Assembly: GCA_003427395.1 (NCBI GenBank)
Contig: BFEA01000648.1
Span: 455,634-484,364 of the forward strand
DNA: 28,731 nt
Direction of reading: 5' to 3'
Origin: Chara braunii
Lineage: Eukaryota > Streptophyta > Charophyceae > Charales > Characeae
The translations under genes and the position numbers were made by a program. Below the pieces are notes generated by a model. The model had not been told where the DNA came from. It did no database searches and worked only from the letters and a program-made list of their open reading frames with translations. This document shows, in pieces, positions 28,185 to 28,731 of this stretch (positions are counted from its first letter, which is position 1; each line of letters begins with the position of its first letter).

Positions 28185-28600
28185 TTTTTTTCCGCTTTTT
28201 TTTTGTGAGTTCTTTGTGATGTAAGGTATCTCCCGCTTAATTTTGAAGTCATTCTGTTCAGCCAAAAAAAAATGAAAAATCCTCAAAGGTGGTAGTGTCA
28301 AAACTTGCTTGCCCACTCACAAATTTGTTTTTTCTCTCTTTTAACTTTTTGTTTTTCCTTTATTTCGAGGCATAAAACAATTTATTATTTTTCAAACTTT
28401 ATTTGGAGATTCTCTATTATGTAAGATACACATACATAAATTTTCATGGCATACATCAGAGCCCAAAAAAAGTGAAAAATCGCCAAAAATGGTGGTGTCA
28501 AAAACGTGCTCGCCCATTCAATAATTTAATTCTTTTTTTTTTTTTTCTAATTTTTATTATTATTATTTATTTTTAAAATTTGATTTGTATTTCACATCTG
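28185..28600 (+). repeat. AT-rich tandem repeat, two units of about 200 bp
   Basis: Block AAAAATGAAAAATCCTCAAA with GTGGTAGTGTCAAAA and TGCTTGCCCACTCA (28261-28319) recurs at 28464-28520 as AAAGTGAAAAATCGCCAAAA, TGGTGGTGTCAAAA and TGCTCGCCCATTCA. The preceding TTCT.T.ATGTAAG.TA (about 28209-28228 and 28410-28429) is also shared. A third, weaker unit may begin near 28585. It lies directly inside the palindrome cluster and may belong to the same element. Confidence 0.65.
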
Positions 28601-28680
28601 GTAAAGAATTTGGATATAATGTTGAGGCAAATGTTGTTTAGTTTATTCTTCTGCATGACATATATTTTTTAAAGATTTTT

Positions 28681-28683
<3 letters not shown>

Positions 28684-28727
<44 letters not shown>
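28684..28727. repeat. T44 run at the window end
   Basis: Forty-four T bases end the window, a likely assembly break. On the minus strand it could be the poly(A) tail of another retrotransposon lying beyond the window. Confidence 0.95.
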
Positions 28728-28728
<1 letters not shown>

Positions 28729-28731
28729 GTT

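Overview
This is a eukaryotic, gene-poor, repeat-dense window. I could not recognise any intact host gene. The best guess is a land plant or a charophyte green alga. The reason is four L1-type LINE copies whose ORF2 ends in the zinc-finger 'zf-RVT' region typical of plant LINEs, together with many microsatellites. The species guess is weak. The window starts in a (TC)n run and ends in a 44-base T run, so it may be a whole contig that broke at low-complexity DNA.

Layout. 1-3660: microsatellites, a purine tract, a (TG)n run, a pyrimidine tract and one dispersed repeat tail, with no gene. 3668-3934: a foldback element with 50-bp inverted arms. 3935-6932 (+): LINE A, a 5'-truncated copy inserted in the outer edge of that foldback with a 9-bp target duplication. 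6935-7150: the displaced other side of the target and a diverged sister copy. About 7480-12369 (+): LINE B, covering endonuclease, reverse transcriptase, zinc finger, 3' UTR and poly(A). 12370-13064: A-rich DNA and homopolymers with an unremoved Nextera junction adapter at 12872-12909. 13065-18000: mostly unassigned DNA holding three LINE-tail fragments on the minus strand. About 18060-25563 (-): LINE C, the most complete copy, with an ORF1 carrying a zinc knuckle followed by ORF2. 26447-27420 (+): LINE D, a fragment. 27487-27760: a degenerate tandem repeat. 28050-28731: a palindrome-rich element end, possibly hAT-like, followed by AT-rich tandem units.

All four LINEs are broken by stops and frameshifts, and none can encode a working protein as assembled. 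The most informative non-coding signal is a hairpin (GCTGGA, 7-8 nt loop, TCCAGC) found in four separate LINE 3' tails on both strands. It is probably what the reverse transcriptase of this family recognises. No CRISPR array, rRNA or convincing tRNA was found.
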